From assembly GCF_006715085.1 (NCBI RefSeq), contig NZ_VFMM01000002.1, positions 1,116,001 through 1,180,000 of the forward strand: a DNA stretch of 64,000 nucleotides, in the 5' to 3' direction. Both the position numbers and the translations under genes were made by a program. Below, in pieces: positions 25,681 through 34,628 of the stretch; within the stretch, counting starts at the first letter, position 1; each line of letters begins with the position of its first letter. Source of the stretch: Kribbella jejuensis. Lineage in GTDB: Bacteria; Actinomycetota; Actinomycetes; Propionibacteriales; Kribbellaceae. The notes below the pieces were generated by a model. The model searched no databases. It was not told the DNA's origin and was given only the letters and a program-made list of their open reading frames with translations.

Positions 25681-26513
25681 CCGTCGGCATCGACGCGCAC
25701 GTACACCTGTGGAACCGGGCACTGGACCCGCAGGACTGGATCGATCCGGCGACGATGACGCCGATCGCCCGCGACTTCGGCGCCGCCGAGCTCGGTGCGA
25801 TGCTCGCCTCGACGGGGCTCGAGCGCGGGATCGTCGTACAGTCGAGCAACAGCCTGGCGGAAAGCGTCCGGCTTGCTCGACTGGATCCTTCCGTGGTGGC
25901 CGGTCTGGTCTGCTGGGTCGACCTCACCGCGGAGGTCGGTCCGCAACTCGATCGGATCCGCCGGGACGCGACCGTACCCGTGGTCGGCGTACGGCATCTG
26001 GTCCACATCGATCCCGATCCCGAGTGGATGCTGCGCGACGACGTCGGCCGGGGCCTCGCCGCGCTCGAGAGTGAAGGTCTCTGCTTCGACCTCGTGGTAC
26101 GCGAGTGGCAACTCCCGCAGGCGGCCGCGGTGAGTGCTCGTCACGAGGGGCTGCGCTTCGTCCTCGACCACCTCGGCGGTCCGCCGGCCCCTGGTGGGGA
26201 CGGCCGGGAATGGGCGGCCGGCCTGCGTGAACTGGCCCGTCGGCCGAACGTCGCCGCGAAGGTCTCGGGCCTGGTGTCCGGCCTGGCGCCGGGATCGTGG
26301 CGTGCCGAGGATCTGGCCGACCGGGTGACGATCGCGCTCGACGCGTTCGGGCCGGATCGCCTGCTGTACGGCTCCGATTGGCCGCTGGCCGAGCTCGGCG
26401 GTGGAGCCGTGGCCTGGAGGTCGGCGGTGGACACCCTACTGGCAGGATTGTCCGAGGCGGAACACCGGCGGGTGTTCGGTGGCAGTGCGGCCGAGGTCTA
26501 CTGCCTCTTCTGA
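25677..26513 (+). CDS. Amidohydrolase, probable L-fucono/rhamnono-lactonase
   Basis: A 278-residue amidohydrolase-2 TIM barrel. IDAHVHLWN at residues 5-13 supplies the metal-type His pair, FVLDHLGGPP the barrel His, and LLYGSDWPLAELGG the terminal Asp. It resembles L-fuconolactonase, which hydrolyses a sugar lactone to its acid. With the mutarotase and enolase-type dehydratase it makes a non-phosphorylative deoxysugar route: dehydrogenase (not in the window), lactonase, dehydratase. The ATG overlaps the mutarotase stop, and its 3' end overlaps the convergent gntR by 16 bp. Confidence 0.83.
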   Translation: MTVGIDAHVHLWNRALDPQDWIDPATMTPIARDFGAAELGAMLASTGLERGIVVQSSNSLAESVRLARLDPSVVAGLVCWVDLTAEVGPQLDRIRRDATVPVVGVRHLVHIDPDPEWMLRDDVGRGLAALESEGLCFDLVVREWQLPQAAAVSARHEGLRFVLDHLGGPPAPGGDGREWAAGLRELARRPNVAAKVSGLVSGLAPGSWRAEDLADRVTIALDAFGPDRLLYGSDWPLAELGGGAVAWRSAVDTLLAGLSEAEHRRVFGGSAAEVYCLF

Positions 26514-27280
26514 CCGCGTTTCCGGTCGCGCGGACGGGGGGCGTGACTGGGCAGCCGGCGGCGCTCCCACGACCCGTGGATGTGGGAGTGCATGGCTTCC
26601 TCCGCGGCGGCCGCGTCGTTGCGCGCGATGGCCTTCACGATGGCCGCGTGCTCCTTGAGGGTCACAGCCACCGCGTCGGGCGGGTTGATGCCCTGGTACC
26701 GGCTGGATTCGACGGCGCGTTTGTAGATGTGCTTGGCGATGTTCTCCGCCAGCCGGTTGCCGGAGATCTCCATGACCGCGTAGTGGAAGATCACATCGGC
26801 CTGCCGGAACGAGTCGGTCTCGGACTCGCTCTCGCGCATGGCGGTCAGTGCGTTCTCCAACCGCCGGAGCTCGTCCGCGCTGTGCGATCTCGCCACCGCT
26901 CCGGCCATGGCCGCCTCGAGGCTGGCGCGCACGACGGTCAGTTCGTCGAGGACGCCCAGGCTCTCGTCGTTGTCGATCAGGGCCGACAGTACGACGGGAT
27001 CGAGCATGTTCCAGTAGCCCGGCGCGCGGACCTGCGTGCCCCGGCCCTGCGAGACCGTCACCAGGCCCTTCTCCTCGAGCCGCTTCACCGACTCGCGCAA
27101 CACCGTCCGGCTGACCCCGAAGTGCTCACTCAACGGTCCCTCGGGCGGCAGCAGGTCGCCTTCTTTCAGCCGCCCGGTCACGATCAGATCCACGAGCTCG
27201 GCGACAACCGAAACCCCGAGCCGCCCGACCGGCAGCCGCCGCGGAATCAACTGCGCCGTGTGCAAGGAATCTTTCGCCAT
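26498..27280 (-). CDS. GntR/FadR-family transcriptional regulator
   Basis: A 260-residue regulator. The N-terminal winged helix has GDLLPPEGPLSEHFGVSRTV then LRESVKRLEEKGLV, the GntR signature. The C-terminal FCD domain includes VRASLEAAMAGAVARSHS, the metal-type Asp/His in DVIFHYAV and LKEHAAIVKAIA. FCD members bind acid sugars or hydroxy acids. Its own start codon lies within a CATACGTATG element identical in core to the two operators at 20809 and 20865, so it very likely controls the beta-helix and import operons and itself. It follows the LacI gene by 10 bp and converges on the lactonase gene. Confidence 0.88.
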   Translation of the reverse strand: MAKDSLHTAQLIPRRLPVGRLGVSVVAELVDLIVTGRLKEGDLLPPEGPLSEHFGVSRTVLRESVKRLEEKGLVTVSQGRGTQVRAPGYWNMLDPVVLSALIDNDESLGVLDELTVVRASLEAAMAGAVARSHSADELRRLENALTAMRESESETDSFRQADVIFHYAVMEISGNRLAENIAKHIYKRAVESSRYQGINPPDAVAVTLKEHAAIVKAIARNDAAAAEEAMHSHIHGSWERRRLPSHAPRPRDRKRGQKRQ

Positions 27281-27291
27281 ACGTATGATCT
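27278..27291 (-). promoter_or_regulatory. GntR operator 3 over the gntR start codon
   Basis: CATACGTATGATCT overlaps the ATG of the GntR gene (27280-27278) and the end of the LacI gene. It shares CATACGTATGAT with operator 1. Binding there could block transcription or translation initiation and give negative feedback. Confidence 0.68.
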
Positions 27292-28325
27292 TATCGACCC
27301 GGAGGCGCCGTGCTGCCGCGGACGATCAGTTCGGTGGCGAGCTCGATGCGGTGGTGCGGGAGCGGCTCGCCGCGGTCGAGGGCGAGTACCATGTTCGCGG
27401 CCGAGGCCGCCATTTCGGTGAGTGGTTGCCGGATCGTGGTCAGCGGTGGCGTGACCCAGCTGGTGATCGGCAGGTCGTCGAACCCCACGACGCTGAGGTC
27501 GTCCGGGATCCGCACACCGTGCTCGGCGGCCGCGCGGTAGAGGCCGAAGGCCTGCAGGTCGTTGTGCGTGACAACCGCGGTCGGTGGTTCGGCCAGGCTC
27601 AGCAAGGCACGACCGTGGATCAGGCCGTCCTCGGGCTGGAAAGTGCCTTCGCGGATCAGTTCGGCGGCGATCGGCGTACCGGCGTCGTCGAGGGCGGCCC
27701 GGTACCCGTCGAGGCGGGCCCTGCTGGACAGCATCCGGGTCGGACCGGTGATCGTCGCGATCCGGCGGTGGCCGAGCTCGAGCAGGTGGCGGGTGGCCGA
27801 GAAGCCTCCGCTCCAGTTGCTCGCGACAACGGACGGGAACGCGTGCCCCGGATCGCCGGTGGGATCGACCAGCACGAACGGGATGTCCCGGCTGCGGATC
27901 TGGTCGCTCTGCGTGCTGGTGAGACCGGAGAACACCGCGATCACGCCGGTCGGCCGCCGCGCGAGTACGCCTTCGATCCAGCCGCGGCCCGGCGTGTGCC
28001 CGTGCATCTCGGACAGTACGACGCCCAGCCCGTTCTCGTCGGCGATCCGCTCGACGCCCTTGATCACCTCCATCGCGTACGCGCCGGCCAGTTCGTGGAA
28101 GACGAGTTCGAGCAGCGGGGCCTTCGTTCCGGGCTTCTTCAACCGGCGGAAGCCGTGGGTACGAATGATGCCCTCGACCTTGGCCCGGGTCGCCGCGGAC
28201 ACGTCGGACTGGCCGTTGATCACCCGGGACACCGTCGGGATCGAGACGCCGGCGAGTTCGGCGATCTGCGCGACGGTCATCGGCCGGCCGGTCGGGGCCG
28301 CTGCGGAATCGCTGCTCGCGGTCAT
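27291..28325 (-). CDS. LacI-family transcriptional regulator
   Basis: A 344-residue LacI protein. The helix-turn-helix and hinge are TVAQIAELAGVSIPTVSRVI then NGQSDVSAATRAKVE (residues ~17-50). The ligand domain has DNDLQ-like THNDLQAFGLYRAAAEHGVR and DDLSVVGFDDLPITSWVTPP. It is divergent from the importer operon at 28491, with GAAA/TTTC-type inverted repeats between them, and is therefore the likely repressor of that operon. GntR follows 10 bp downstream, so the two regulators may share transcripts. The sugar ligand is unknown. Confidence 0.87.
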   Translation of the reverse strand: MTASSDSAAAPTGRPMTVAQIAELAGVSIPTVSRVINGQSDVSAATRAKVEGIIRTHGFRRLKKPGTKAPLLELVFHELAGAYAMEVIKGVERIADENGLGVVLSEMHGHTPGRGWIEGVLARRPTGVIAVFSGLTSTQSDQIRSRDIPFVLVDPTGDPGHAFPSVVASNWSGGFSATRHLLELGHRRIATITGPTRMLSSRARLDGYRAALDDAGTPIAAELIREGTFQPEDGLIHGRALLSLAEPPTAVVTHNDLQAFGLYRAAAEHGVRIPDDLSVVGFDDLPITSWVTPPLTTIRQPLTEMAASAANMVLALDRGEPLPHHRIELATELIVRGSTAPPGR

Positions 28326-28361
28326 GGCGGCGAGTGTAGCTCCGGGCCACCACCGCGCCGT

Positions 28362-28475
28362 CGAAACAATTCCTGAATGTTTCGGTCGAAATCTCGAAAT
28401 GACCTGTTGACCGTCTGGAGTCACAGACTTACAGTTCCCCGCAATGATCGGCGGTCGTTCCGAAATTTTCGGGAA
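28362..28475 (+). promoter_or_regulatory. Promoter and inverted-repeat operators between lacI and importer operon 2
   Basis: A -35 TTGACC (28407-28412) and -10 TACAGT (28430-28435) have 17-bp spacing. Three inverted repeats share CGAAA/TTTCG halves: CGAAACA...TGTTTCG (28362-28384), TTTCGGTCGAAA (28380-28391), and an imperfect TTCCGAAATTTTCGGGAA (28458-28475). Positions upstream and downstream of the promoter would suit looping or roadblock repression by the adjacent LacI protein. The repeats are seen directly; assignment to LacI is by location. Confidence 0.6.
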
Positions 28476-28490
28476 TGTGAGGGAGTTGCC

Positions 28491-29750
28491 GTGAGAGTGC
28501 GTCTTGGGTTCGCCGTCGCTGCGGTCGCAGCACTGGTCGTCGCGGGTTGTTCGAGCAACGGTTCCGGGTCGGCCGACCAGAAATCGTTCGACTTCTGGTC
28601 GTTCTCGGGGATCAACCAGAAGGCCGCCGTCGAGGAGTACCAGAAGAAACATCCCGACATCCACGTCAAGCTGACCGAGGTCGGTTCGTCGGTGGAGACC
28701 GCTCAGGCGCTCACCACGGCGCTTGCCGGAGGCAAGGTTCCGGACCTGGTGCTGATCCAGGGCGACGACATGCCGAAGTTCGTCGAGCAGCCGCAGAACT
28801 TCGTCGACCTGCGGACGCTCGGCGCGGACGACGTGAAGAAGGACTACCTGGACTGGGTGTGGTCGCAGAGCGTCGCCAAGGACGGATCGGTGCTCGGGAT
28901 CCCGACGGACGTGGGTGGCCTGGCGATCGCGTACCGCAAGGACCTGTTCGCCGCGGCCAAGTTGCCGACGGACCGGGACGCGGTGAGCAAGCTCTGGCCG
29001 ACCTGGGACAAGTTCATCGAGGTCGGAAAGCAGTACAAAGCCACGACCGGCAAGGCCTTCCTGGACAACGCCGGAACGAGCGTCTTCTACCAGGCCGTGC
29101 AGCAGGGCGACATGAAGTACTACGACGCCGACCGCAATCTCGCCTACGACCACAGCCCGCAGGTGAAGCGGGCCTTCGACTACGGACTGACCGCGGCTCA
29201 GGCCGGCATCACGGCCAAGCTGAGCTCCTTCACCGAGGCCTGGTCGGCGGGCATGACCAAGGGGGACTTCGCGGCGGTCGCGGCACCGTCCTGGATGCTC
29301 GGCAGCATTCGGACGAACGCACCGACCACCAAGGGCAAGTGGGACATCGCCACCATTCCAGGCGGTGCCGGGAACTGGGGTGGCAGTTACCTGGCGATCC
29401 CGAAGAACGCCAAGAACCCGAAGGCGGCCTGGGACTACATCAAGGAGATGCAGTCGCCGCAGTCCCAGCTCGCGCACTACGTCAGCTCGGGTTCGCTGCC
29501 CTCGACGCCGTCGGTCTACAAGGACCCCAAGCTCACCTCGTTCAAGGATCCGTTCTTCTCGAACGCGCCGACCGGCACGATCTACACCAACTCGCTGCTC
29601 GGCCTGAAGCCGTTCTACATCGGTCCGGACAGCTCGGCGATCGGGCAGGAGTTCCTGAACGCGATCACCAACGTCGAGCAGGGCAAGGGCGATCCGGCGA
29701 AGGCCTGGGACACCGCGCTGCAGAACATCAAGACCGCGATCGGGAAATAG
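28491..29750 (+). CDS. ABC sugar transporter, substrate-binding lipoprotein (operon 2)
   Basis: A 419-residue lipoprotein from a GTG with GGGAG upstream. The signal peptide ends LVVAGC, a lipobox. The body has FWSFSGINQKAAVEEYQKKH and PDLVLIQGDDMP, family 1 solute-binding features. It is the first of three importer genes and is followed after one base by a permease. No hydrolase or catabolic gene is in this operon, so the ligand cannot be guessed from neighbours. Confidence 0.87.
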   Translation: MRVRLGFAVAAVAALVVAGCSSNGSGSADQKSFDFWSFSGINQKAAVEEYQKKHPDIHVKLTEVGSSVETAQALTTALAGGKVPDLVLIQGDDMPKFVEQPQNFVDLRTLGADDVKKDYLDWVWSQSVAKDGSVLGIPTDVGGLAIAYRKDLFAAAKLPTDRDAVSKLWPTWDKFIEVGKQYKATTGKAFLDNAGTSVFYQAVQQGDMKYYDADRNLAYDHSPQVKRAFDYGLTAAQAGITAKLSSFTEAWSAGMTKGDFAAVAAPSWMLGSIRTNAPTTKGKWDIATIPGGAGNWGGSYLAIPKNAKNPKAAWDYIKEMQSPQSQLAHYVSSGSLPSTPSVYKDPKLTSFKDPFFSNAPTGTIYTNSLLGLKPFYIGPDSSAIGQEFLNAITNVEQGKGDPAKAWDTALQNIKTAIGK

Positions 29751-29751
29751 C

Positions 29752-30711
29752 GTGACGACCAGCCTCACCGCGCCGCGCGCCTCGGCCCGGCCACCGGTCG
29801 AGTCGAGGCGGAAGGTGCGCGAAAGCCTGGGCGAGCGGGTCGCGCCGTACGCGTACGTCGCGCCGTTCTTCCTGATCTTCGGCATCTTCGGCCTGTTCCC
29901 GCTGCTGTTCACGTTCTACGTCGCGCTGTTCGACTGGAACCCGGTGGCCGCGCACACGTTCGTCGGGTTCGACAACTTCTCCCGGCTGTTCGACGACCCG
30001 CGGTTCTGGAACGCGCTGTGGAACACGATCAGCATCTGGATCCTGTCGACGGTGCCGCAGTTGCTGATCGCGCTCGGCCTCGCGCACCTGCTCAACCACG
30101 CGAGGCTGCGACTGGCGACCCTGTTCCGGATGTCGATGCTGGTCCCGTACATCACGTCGGTCGCGGCGACCACGGTGGTGTTCGCGCAACTCTTCGACCG
30201 TGACTACGGCCTGCTGAACTGGCTGCTGCACCTGGTGGGTGCGGGACCGGTCGACTTCGTCCAGTCCACCTGGGGAAGTCAGATCATGATCGCGACGATG
30301 GTGATCTGGCGGTGGACCGGCTACACGACACTGCTGTACCTGGCGTCGCTACAGGCCATCTCGCGGGACATCTACGAGGCGGCATCGGTCGACGGAGCCG
30401 GCAGCTGGAAGCAGTTCCGGCATATCACGATCCCGTCGCTCCGGCCGGTGATCGTGTTCACGATCGTCACCTCGACCATCGGCGGGCTGCAGATCTTCAC
30501 CGAGCCGCTGCTGGTGTCCCGCAGCGCGCCGATGACCTGCGGCCCGGTGCGGCAGTGCCAGACCCTCACGCTGTTCCTGTTCGAGCAGGGCTTCGGCCAG
30601 TTCAAGTTCGGGTACGGCGCGGCGATCGGCGTCACGCTCTTCGTACTCGTGGTCGCCTTCGCCCTCCTCAACTTCTTGCTGTCCACCCGAATCCGCCGGG
30701 AGAAGCCATGA
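29752..30711 (+). CDS. ABC sugar transporter permease (operon 2, MalF-type)
   Basis: A 319-residue permease starting at GTG 29752. A cytosolic N-tail of about 35 residues precedes APYAYVAPFFLIFGIFGLFP. The ATPase-contact loop is DIYEAASVDGAGSWKQFRHI. Six hydrophobic segments are evident. It overlaps the next permease gene by 4 bp. It forms the import channel with that partner. Confidence 0.88.
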   Translation: MTTSLTAPRASARPPVESRRKVRESLGERVAPYAYVAPFFLIFGIFGLFPLLFTFYVALFDWNPVAAHTFVGFDNFSRLFDDPRFWNALWNTISIWILSTVPQLLIALGLAHLLNHARLRLATLFRMSMLVPYITSVAATTVVFAQLFDRDYGLLNWLLHLVGAGPVDFVQSTWGSQIMIATMVIWRWTGYTTLLYLASLQAISRDIYEAASVDGAGSWKQFRHITIPSLRPVIVFTIVTSTIGGLQIFTEPLLVSRSAPMTCGPVRQCQTLTLFLFEQGFGQFKFGYGAAIGVTLFVLVVAFALLNFLLSTRIRREKP

Positions 30712-31562
30712 CGACCGTGGGCCAATCGGTGCGCCACCGCAAGCTCGACCGTGTGCCCTGGTGGGTCTACGTGCTGCTGGCCGTCGCCGTGCTGGTCGCC
30801 GTGTTCCCGCTGTACTGGATGTTCGTGGTGGCGTCCAACGATTCCGCGACCGCCTACAAGATGCCGCCGCGGCTCACCCCGGGCGGGAACCTGTTCCACC
30901 TCGCGGGGCTGGTGTTCAGCACGGTGCCGTTCATCCGGTCGCTGATCAACAGTGCGATCGTCGCCGTCGCGATCGGCGTCGGTCAGGGCGTGCTGTGTGC
31001 GCTCGCGGGGTTCGCGTTCGCCAAGCTGCGGTTTCCCGGCCGGAACACGTTGTTCCTGATCGTCGTACTCACGATGACGGTACCCACGCAGCTCGCTGTC
31101 ATCCCGCAGTACATGATCATGTCCAAGCTCGGCTGGGTGGACACGCTGCAGGCGCTGATCGTGCCGGGCCTGGCCAGCGCGTTCGGCATCTTCTGGATGC
31201 GCCAGCACATCGCGTCGACGGTCTCGGACGAGTTGTTGCAGGCGGCCCGGATCGACGGCGCCGGCAGCTGGCAGATCTTCTGGCAGATCGCGTTCCCGTT
31301 GGTCCGGCCGGCTGCGTTCGTGCTCGGCCTGCTCGGCTTCGTCACCTCGTGGAACGACTTCCTCTGGCCGTTCATCATCCTCAAGTCACCGGAGAAGTAC
31401 ACCGCCCAGATCGCGATCAAGGCACTGCAGAACAGCTACGTCGTCGACCTCGGTCTGGCCATGGCCGGCTCGTTCCTTGCCACCGTCCCGCTGCTGGTCC
31501 TGTTCGCCTTCGTCGGCCGCCGCCTGGTCACCGGCATCATGGACGGCGCCTTCAAGGGCTGA
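30708..31562 (+). CDS. ABC sugar transporter permease (operon 2, MalG-type)
   Basis: A 284-residue permease with six predicted helices. WWVYVLLAVAVLVAVFPLYW begins the first helix, and the EAA-type loop is ELLQAARIDGAGSWQIFWQI. It ends 16 bp before the convergent LacI gene. As in the other importers here, no ATP-binding subunit accompanies it. Confidence 0.88.
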   Translation: MTTVGQSVRHRKLDRVPWWVYVLLAVAVLVAVFPLYWMFVVASNDSATAYKMPPRLTPGGNLFHLAGLVFSTVPFIRSLINSAIVAVAIGVGQGVLCALAGFAFAKLRFPGRNTLFLIVVLTMTVPTQLAVIPQYMIMSKLGWVDTLQALIVPGLASAFGIFWMRQHIASTVSDELLQAARIDGAGSWQIFWQIAFPLVRPAAFVLGLLGFVTSWNDFLWPFIILKSPEKYTAQIAIKALQNSYVVDLGLAMAGSFLATVPLLVLFAFVGRRLVTGIMDGAFKG

Positions 31563-31578
31563 CCCGGCGCCGCCACGC

Positions 31579-32652
31579 TCACGAACGCGTACGGGGCCCG
31601 GGCGGCGGGCCGGCGGAGTTCCGGATGACGATGTGGGTGCCGATCATGGTGTGCTGGCTCAGGGCGTGCCGCTCGCGGTTGAGGGCGTAACGTACGGCGG
31701 TCCGGCCGAGCTCCTCGTAGTCCACGTGGACCGTGGTCAGTTCGGGGGTGAGGTCTCTGGCCAACGGAATGTCGTCGTACCCGACGACCGACATATCCTG
31801 CGGCACGCGGAGGCCCGCTTCGCGCAACGCGACCAGCGCCCCGCTGGCCACGACGTCGGTCGCGGCGAAGATCGCGGTGAACGTCCGGTCGCCGGCCAGC
31901 AGTTCGCGCGTGGCCTGGTAGCCGGACTCGCGGTCGAAGGTGACCGCGCGGGTTCGCTGCGGCGGCGCGGTCAGCTGGTGTGCCTTATGCGCACGCTCGA
32001 ACCCGCGGAGCCGTCCGTCGACCGTGCTGTGGCCCGCCTCCCCGGCGCCCAGGAAGGCGATGTCGCGATGACCGAGGGAGATCAGGTAACTGGTCACGGC
32101 GTAGGCGCCGCCTTCGTTGTCGTACTCGACCACTGTCGCGGGCACGTCGGGACCGAGCGGGGGACGGCCGCAGAGCACGAGCCGGGACCCGGACTTGTCC
32201 AGCGCACGGGCCGCTTGGGTCATCCGCTCGGCGTAGCTCCGGCTGTCACTGCCGCCACCGACCAGCACCACTGCCTCGGCCTGCTGCTCGCGCATGAGCT
32301 CGATGATTTCCAGTTCGCGCTCGGGATCGCCGTGACTCGTACAGACCAGGCAAAGGCGTCCCTCAGCGGTGGCCTGCTGCTCGACACCTTGCCCGACATA
32401 GGCGAACGCAGGTCCGACCAGGTCGTGGACGATGAACGCCACGGTCTTGGTGCCGCCACCGCCCAGGGCCCGCGCCTGGGCGTTGATGACGTAGTCGAGC
32501 TCGCGGACGGCCTTCATCACCCGCGCGCGAGTAGCCGCCGAGACAGGGTAGTTGCCGGCGAGCACCCGGGACACCGTGGTGGCGGAAACGCCCGACGAGG
32601 CGGCGACGTCCTTGACGGTCGGACGCTCGCCGGAAGTCGGCTGTCGTGCCAC
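31579..32652 (-). CDS. LacI-family regulator of the dehydrogenase/importer operon
   Basis: A 357-residue LacI regulator. TVKDVAASSGVSATTVSRVL then AGNYPVSAATRARV forms the helix-turn-helix and hinge; the ligand domain ends with DMSVVGYDDIPLARDLTPEL. The GTG at 32652 is chosen because AAAGGGG lies just upstream; an ATG-like start further out at 32688 is possible. It is the last gene of a minus-strand series importer-dehydrogenase-LacI. A GTCAACGATA element before it resembles the core of the operators at 36995 and 37084, supporting self-control and control of the operon and lyase gene. Confidence 0.86.
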   Translation of the reverse strand: MARQPTSGERPTVKDVAASSGVSATTVSRVLAGNYPVSAATRARVMKAVRELDYVINAQARALGGGGTKTVAFIVHDLVGPAFAYVGQGVEQQATAEGRLCLVCTSHGDPERELEIIELMREQQAEAVVLVGGGSDSRSYAERMTQAARALDKSGSRLVLCGRPPLGPDVPATVVEYDNEGGAYAVTSYLISLGHRDIAFLGAGEAGHSTVDGRLRGFERAHKAHQLTAPPQRTRAVTFDRESGYQATRELLAGDRTFTAIFAATDVVASGALVALREAGLRVPQDMSVVGYDDIPLARDLTPELTTVHVDYEELGRTAVRYALNRERHALSQHTMIGTHIVIRNSAGPPPGPRTRS

Positions 32653-32683
32653 CGCGGCCCCTTTCACCGAGAACTGGAACGGG

Positions 32684-32693
32684 GTCAACGATA
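32684..32693 (-). promoter_or_regulatory. Possible LacI half-operator upstream of lacI
   Basis: GTCAACGATA matches 8 of 10 bases of GTTAACGATT, the core of the two operators in the divergent lyase/importer promoter region. It lies just before the regulator's start codon. A chance match of this length is possible. Confidence 0.35.
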
Positions 32694-32697
32694 GGGC

Positions 32698-33705
32698 CTA
32701 CGCCACCCGGTCCAGGTCGGAGGCCGTGATCGCGTGCGCGAACGGGCGGCCGCCGAGGAAGCGTTCGAGTTCGTCGATCACGCAGTCGCCCATCCGTGCG
32801 AGTTCGTTGCCGTGGGAGCCGGCGATGTGCGGGGTCAGGAAGGTGTTGGGCAGTTCCCAGAGTGCGGAGCCGGCCGGCAGCGGTTCGGGTTCGGTCACGT
32901 CGAGTACGGCGTACAGCCGACCGGCGCGGAGGTGGCCGATCAGCGCTTCGGTGTCGACGAGGCTGCCGCGGGCGGTGTTGATCAGCGTTGCTCCGTCCCG
33001 CATCAGCGCGAGTTGCTGTGCGCCGACGAGACGGTCGGTCTGTGGATTCGCGGGAGCATGCACACTGACGACGTCGCTGGTGCGCAGCAAGGTGTTCAGG
33101 TCGACCAGCCGGACGCCGAGCTCGGCAGCTTCGGCGGCGTCGACGTACGGATCGAACAAGCACACCTCCAGGTCGAACGGACGGAGCAGTTCGATGACGC
33201 GCCGGCCGATCCGCGAGGCACCGATCACTCCGACCGTCCGGCCGTAGTTGCCCACACCTGTCTGCACCTCGGCCAGGGTGAAGTGTCTGGCCGCGTGGTA
33301 CTGGTCGCGGAACCGGAACACGTTCTTGCCGGCGAACAGGATCGCGGCGAGCGTGTACTCGGCCACCGGTACGGCGTTCGCGGCGGCGGCCGAGGTGATC
33401 GCCAGACCACGCTCCCAGCAAGCCGGGGACAGGAGTGCCTTGACCGAGCCGGCCGTGTGCAGGATCGCCCGCAGCCCAGGGGCCGCGTCGAGGACGTCCG
33501 CGGTGATCGGCGGGCAGCCCCAGCCGGTGATCAAGAACTCGGTCGAAGCCAGCGCGGCCCGGACCTCGTCGGTGTCGAACCGCTCGGCGACGACGGACCG
33601 GTCGACCCGCACGAGTCGCTGCAGCCGGTGCATGGACCGTGGTGGGTACAGGTCCGGCAGATGGTGTGCACCGAGGGCGAAAAGTGCCGTAGGGCGGTCG
33701 GCCAC
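32698..33705 (-). CDS. D-isomer-specific 2-hydroxyacid dehydrogenase
   Basis: A 335-residue protein from GTG 33705 with GGAGGAG upstream. The nucleotide motif is GVIGASRIGRRVIELLRPFD, followed by the acidic FDPY that favours NAD. The catalytic Arg lies in INTARGSLVDTEAL, the Glu in VTEPEPLP and the His in TPHIAGSHG. These enzymes reduce 2-keto acids or oxidise 2-hydroxy acids. Within an importer operon next to a uronate-type lyase gene it may process an acid sugar product. That role is inference. It lies 26 bp from the upstream permease and 45 bp from lacI. Confidence 0.85.
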   Translation of the reverse strand: MADRPTALFALGAHHLPDLYPPRSMHRLQRLVRVDRSVVAERFDTDEVRAALASTEFLITGWGCPPITADVLDAAPGLRAILHTAGSVKALLSPACWERGLAITSAAAANAVPVAEYTLAAILFAGKNVFRFRDQYHAARHFTLAEVQTGVGNYGRTVGVIGASRIGRRVIELLRPFDLEVCLFDPYVDAAEAAELGVRLVDLNTLLRTSDVVSVHAPANPQTDRLVGAQQLALMRDGATLINTARGSLVDTEALIGHLRAGRLYAVLDVTEPEPLPAGSALWELPNTFLTPHIAGSHGNELARMGDCVIDELERFLGGRPFAHAITASDLDRVA

Positions 33706-33731
33706 GGGCTCCTCCGTTCGTGGGTGGAAGG

Positions 33732-34628
33732 CTATTTCAGGCTGCCCAGCGTGATGCCGGAACGCCAGAACCGCTGCATGGACAGCATCAGCGCGACAAT
33801 CGGGATCAGCGAGACGATCGCACCGACGATCACCAGCCCGGTCAGGTCGACGGACTGGTCGACCTTGATGTTCAGCCAGGAGTACAGGCCGAGCATGATC
33901 GTCCACTTCTGTTCGCCGCGGAGGAACACCAGCGGCCCGAAGAACGAGTTCCAGGAGCCGACGAAGCCGAGCAGGAAGATGGTGGCCGACCCGGTCGTCA
34001 TCAGCCGCGCCCCGATCGTGAAGAAGGCGCGGTACTCGCCGGCTCCGTCGACCCGGGCCGCCTCGAGGAGCTCCGGCGGGACCGCGCCTTCGGCGTACAC
34101 CTTGGCCAGGTAGACCGAGAACGCGCTGAAGAAGTGCGGGACGATGATCGCCCAGGGCGTGTCGACGATGTGCAGCCGGCTGTAGAGCAGGAACGACGGG
34201 ATGGTCAGCAGCGCGCCCGGAATCAGGAACGAGCCGATGATGCAGCCCATCAGGATGCCGCGGCCGCGGAAGCGGTACATGGCCAGCGCGTACCCGCACG
34301 CGACACAGATGACGGTCATGCCGACCGTGCCGGCGACGCCGTACAGCAGGGTGTTCGCCATCCAGCGCAGGAAGATGCCGTCGTGGTAGGTGAACAGGTC
34401 GCGGGTGTTGTCGAGGAGATGGAAGTCGGCGAACCACAGTCCGTTGGTCGTGTAGAGGTCGCGCTGGTCCTTGGTCGCGGAGACGATCAGGAACCAGACC
34501 GGCGCGATCGAGTAGATGAGGAAGAGGACGAGCCCGGTCCAGACCAGGGTCCTCGACAGCTTCGACGGATGGTGGCCGGCGGGCAGGTCGTCGTCGTGCC
34601 GGTGTCTGCGGGCGGTGATGGTTGTCAT
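33732..34628 (-). CDS. ABC sugar transporter permease (operon 3, MalG-type)
   Basis: A 298-residue permease. A 25-residue His/Arg-rich cytosolic tail precedes LVWTGLVLFLIYSIAPVWFL. The ATPase-contact loop is ELLEAARVDGAGEYRAFFTI. It overlaps the upstream permease by 4 bp. It forms the channel with that partner for the solute-binding protein encoded first in the operon. Confidence 0.88.
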   Translation of the reverse strand: MTTITARRHRHDDDLPAGHHPSKLSRTLVWTGLVLFLIYSIAPVWFLIVSATKDQRDLYTTNGLWFADFHLLDNTRDLFTYHDGIFLRWMANTLLYGVAGTVGMTVICVACGYALAMYRFRGRGILMGCIIGSFLIPGALLTIPSFLLYSRLHIVDTPWAIIVPHFFSAFSVYLAKVYAEGAVPPELLEAARVDGAGEYRAFFTIGARLMTTGSATIFLLGFVGSWNSFFGPLVFLRGEQKWTIMLGLYSWLNIKVDQSVDLTGLVIVGAIVSLIPIVALMLSMQRFWRSGITLGSLK

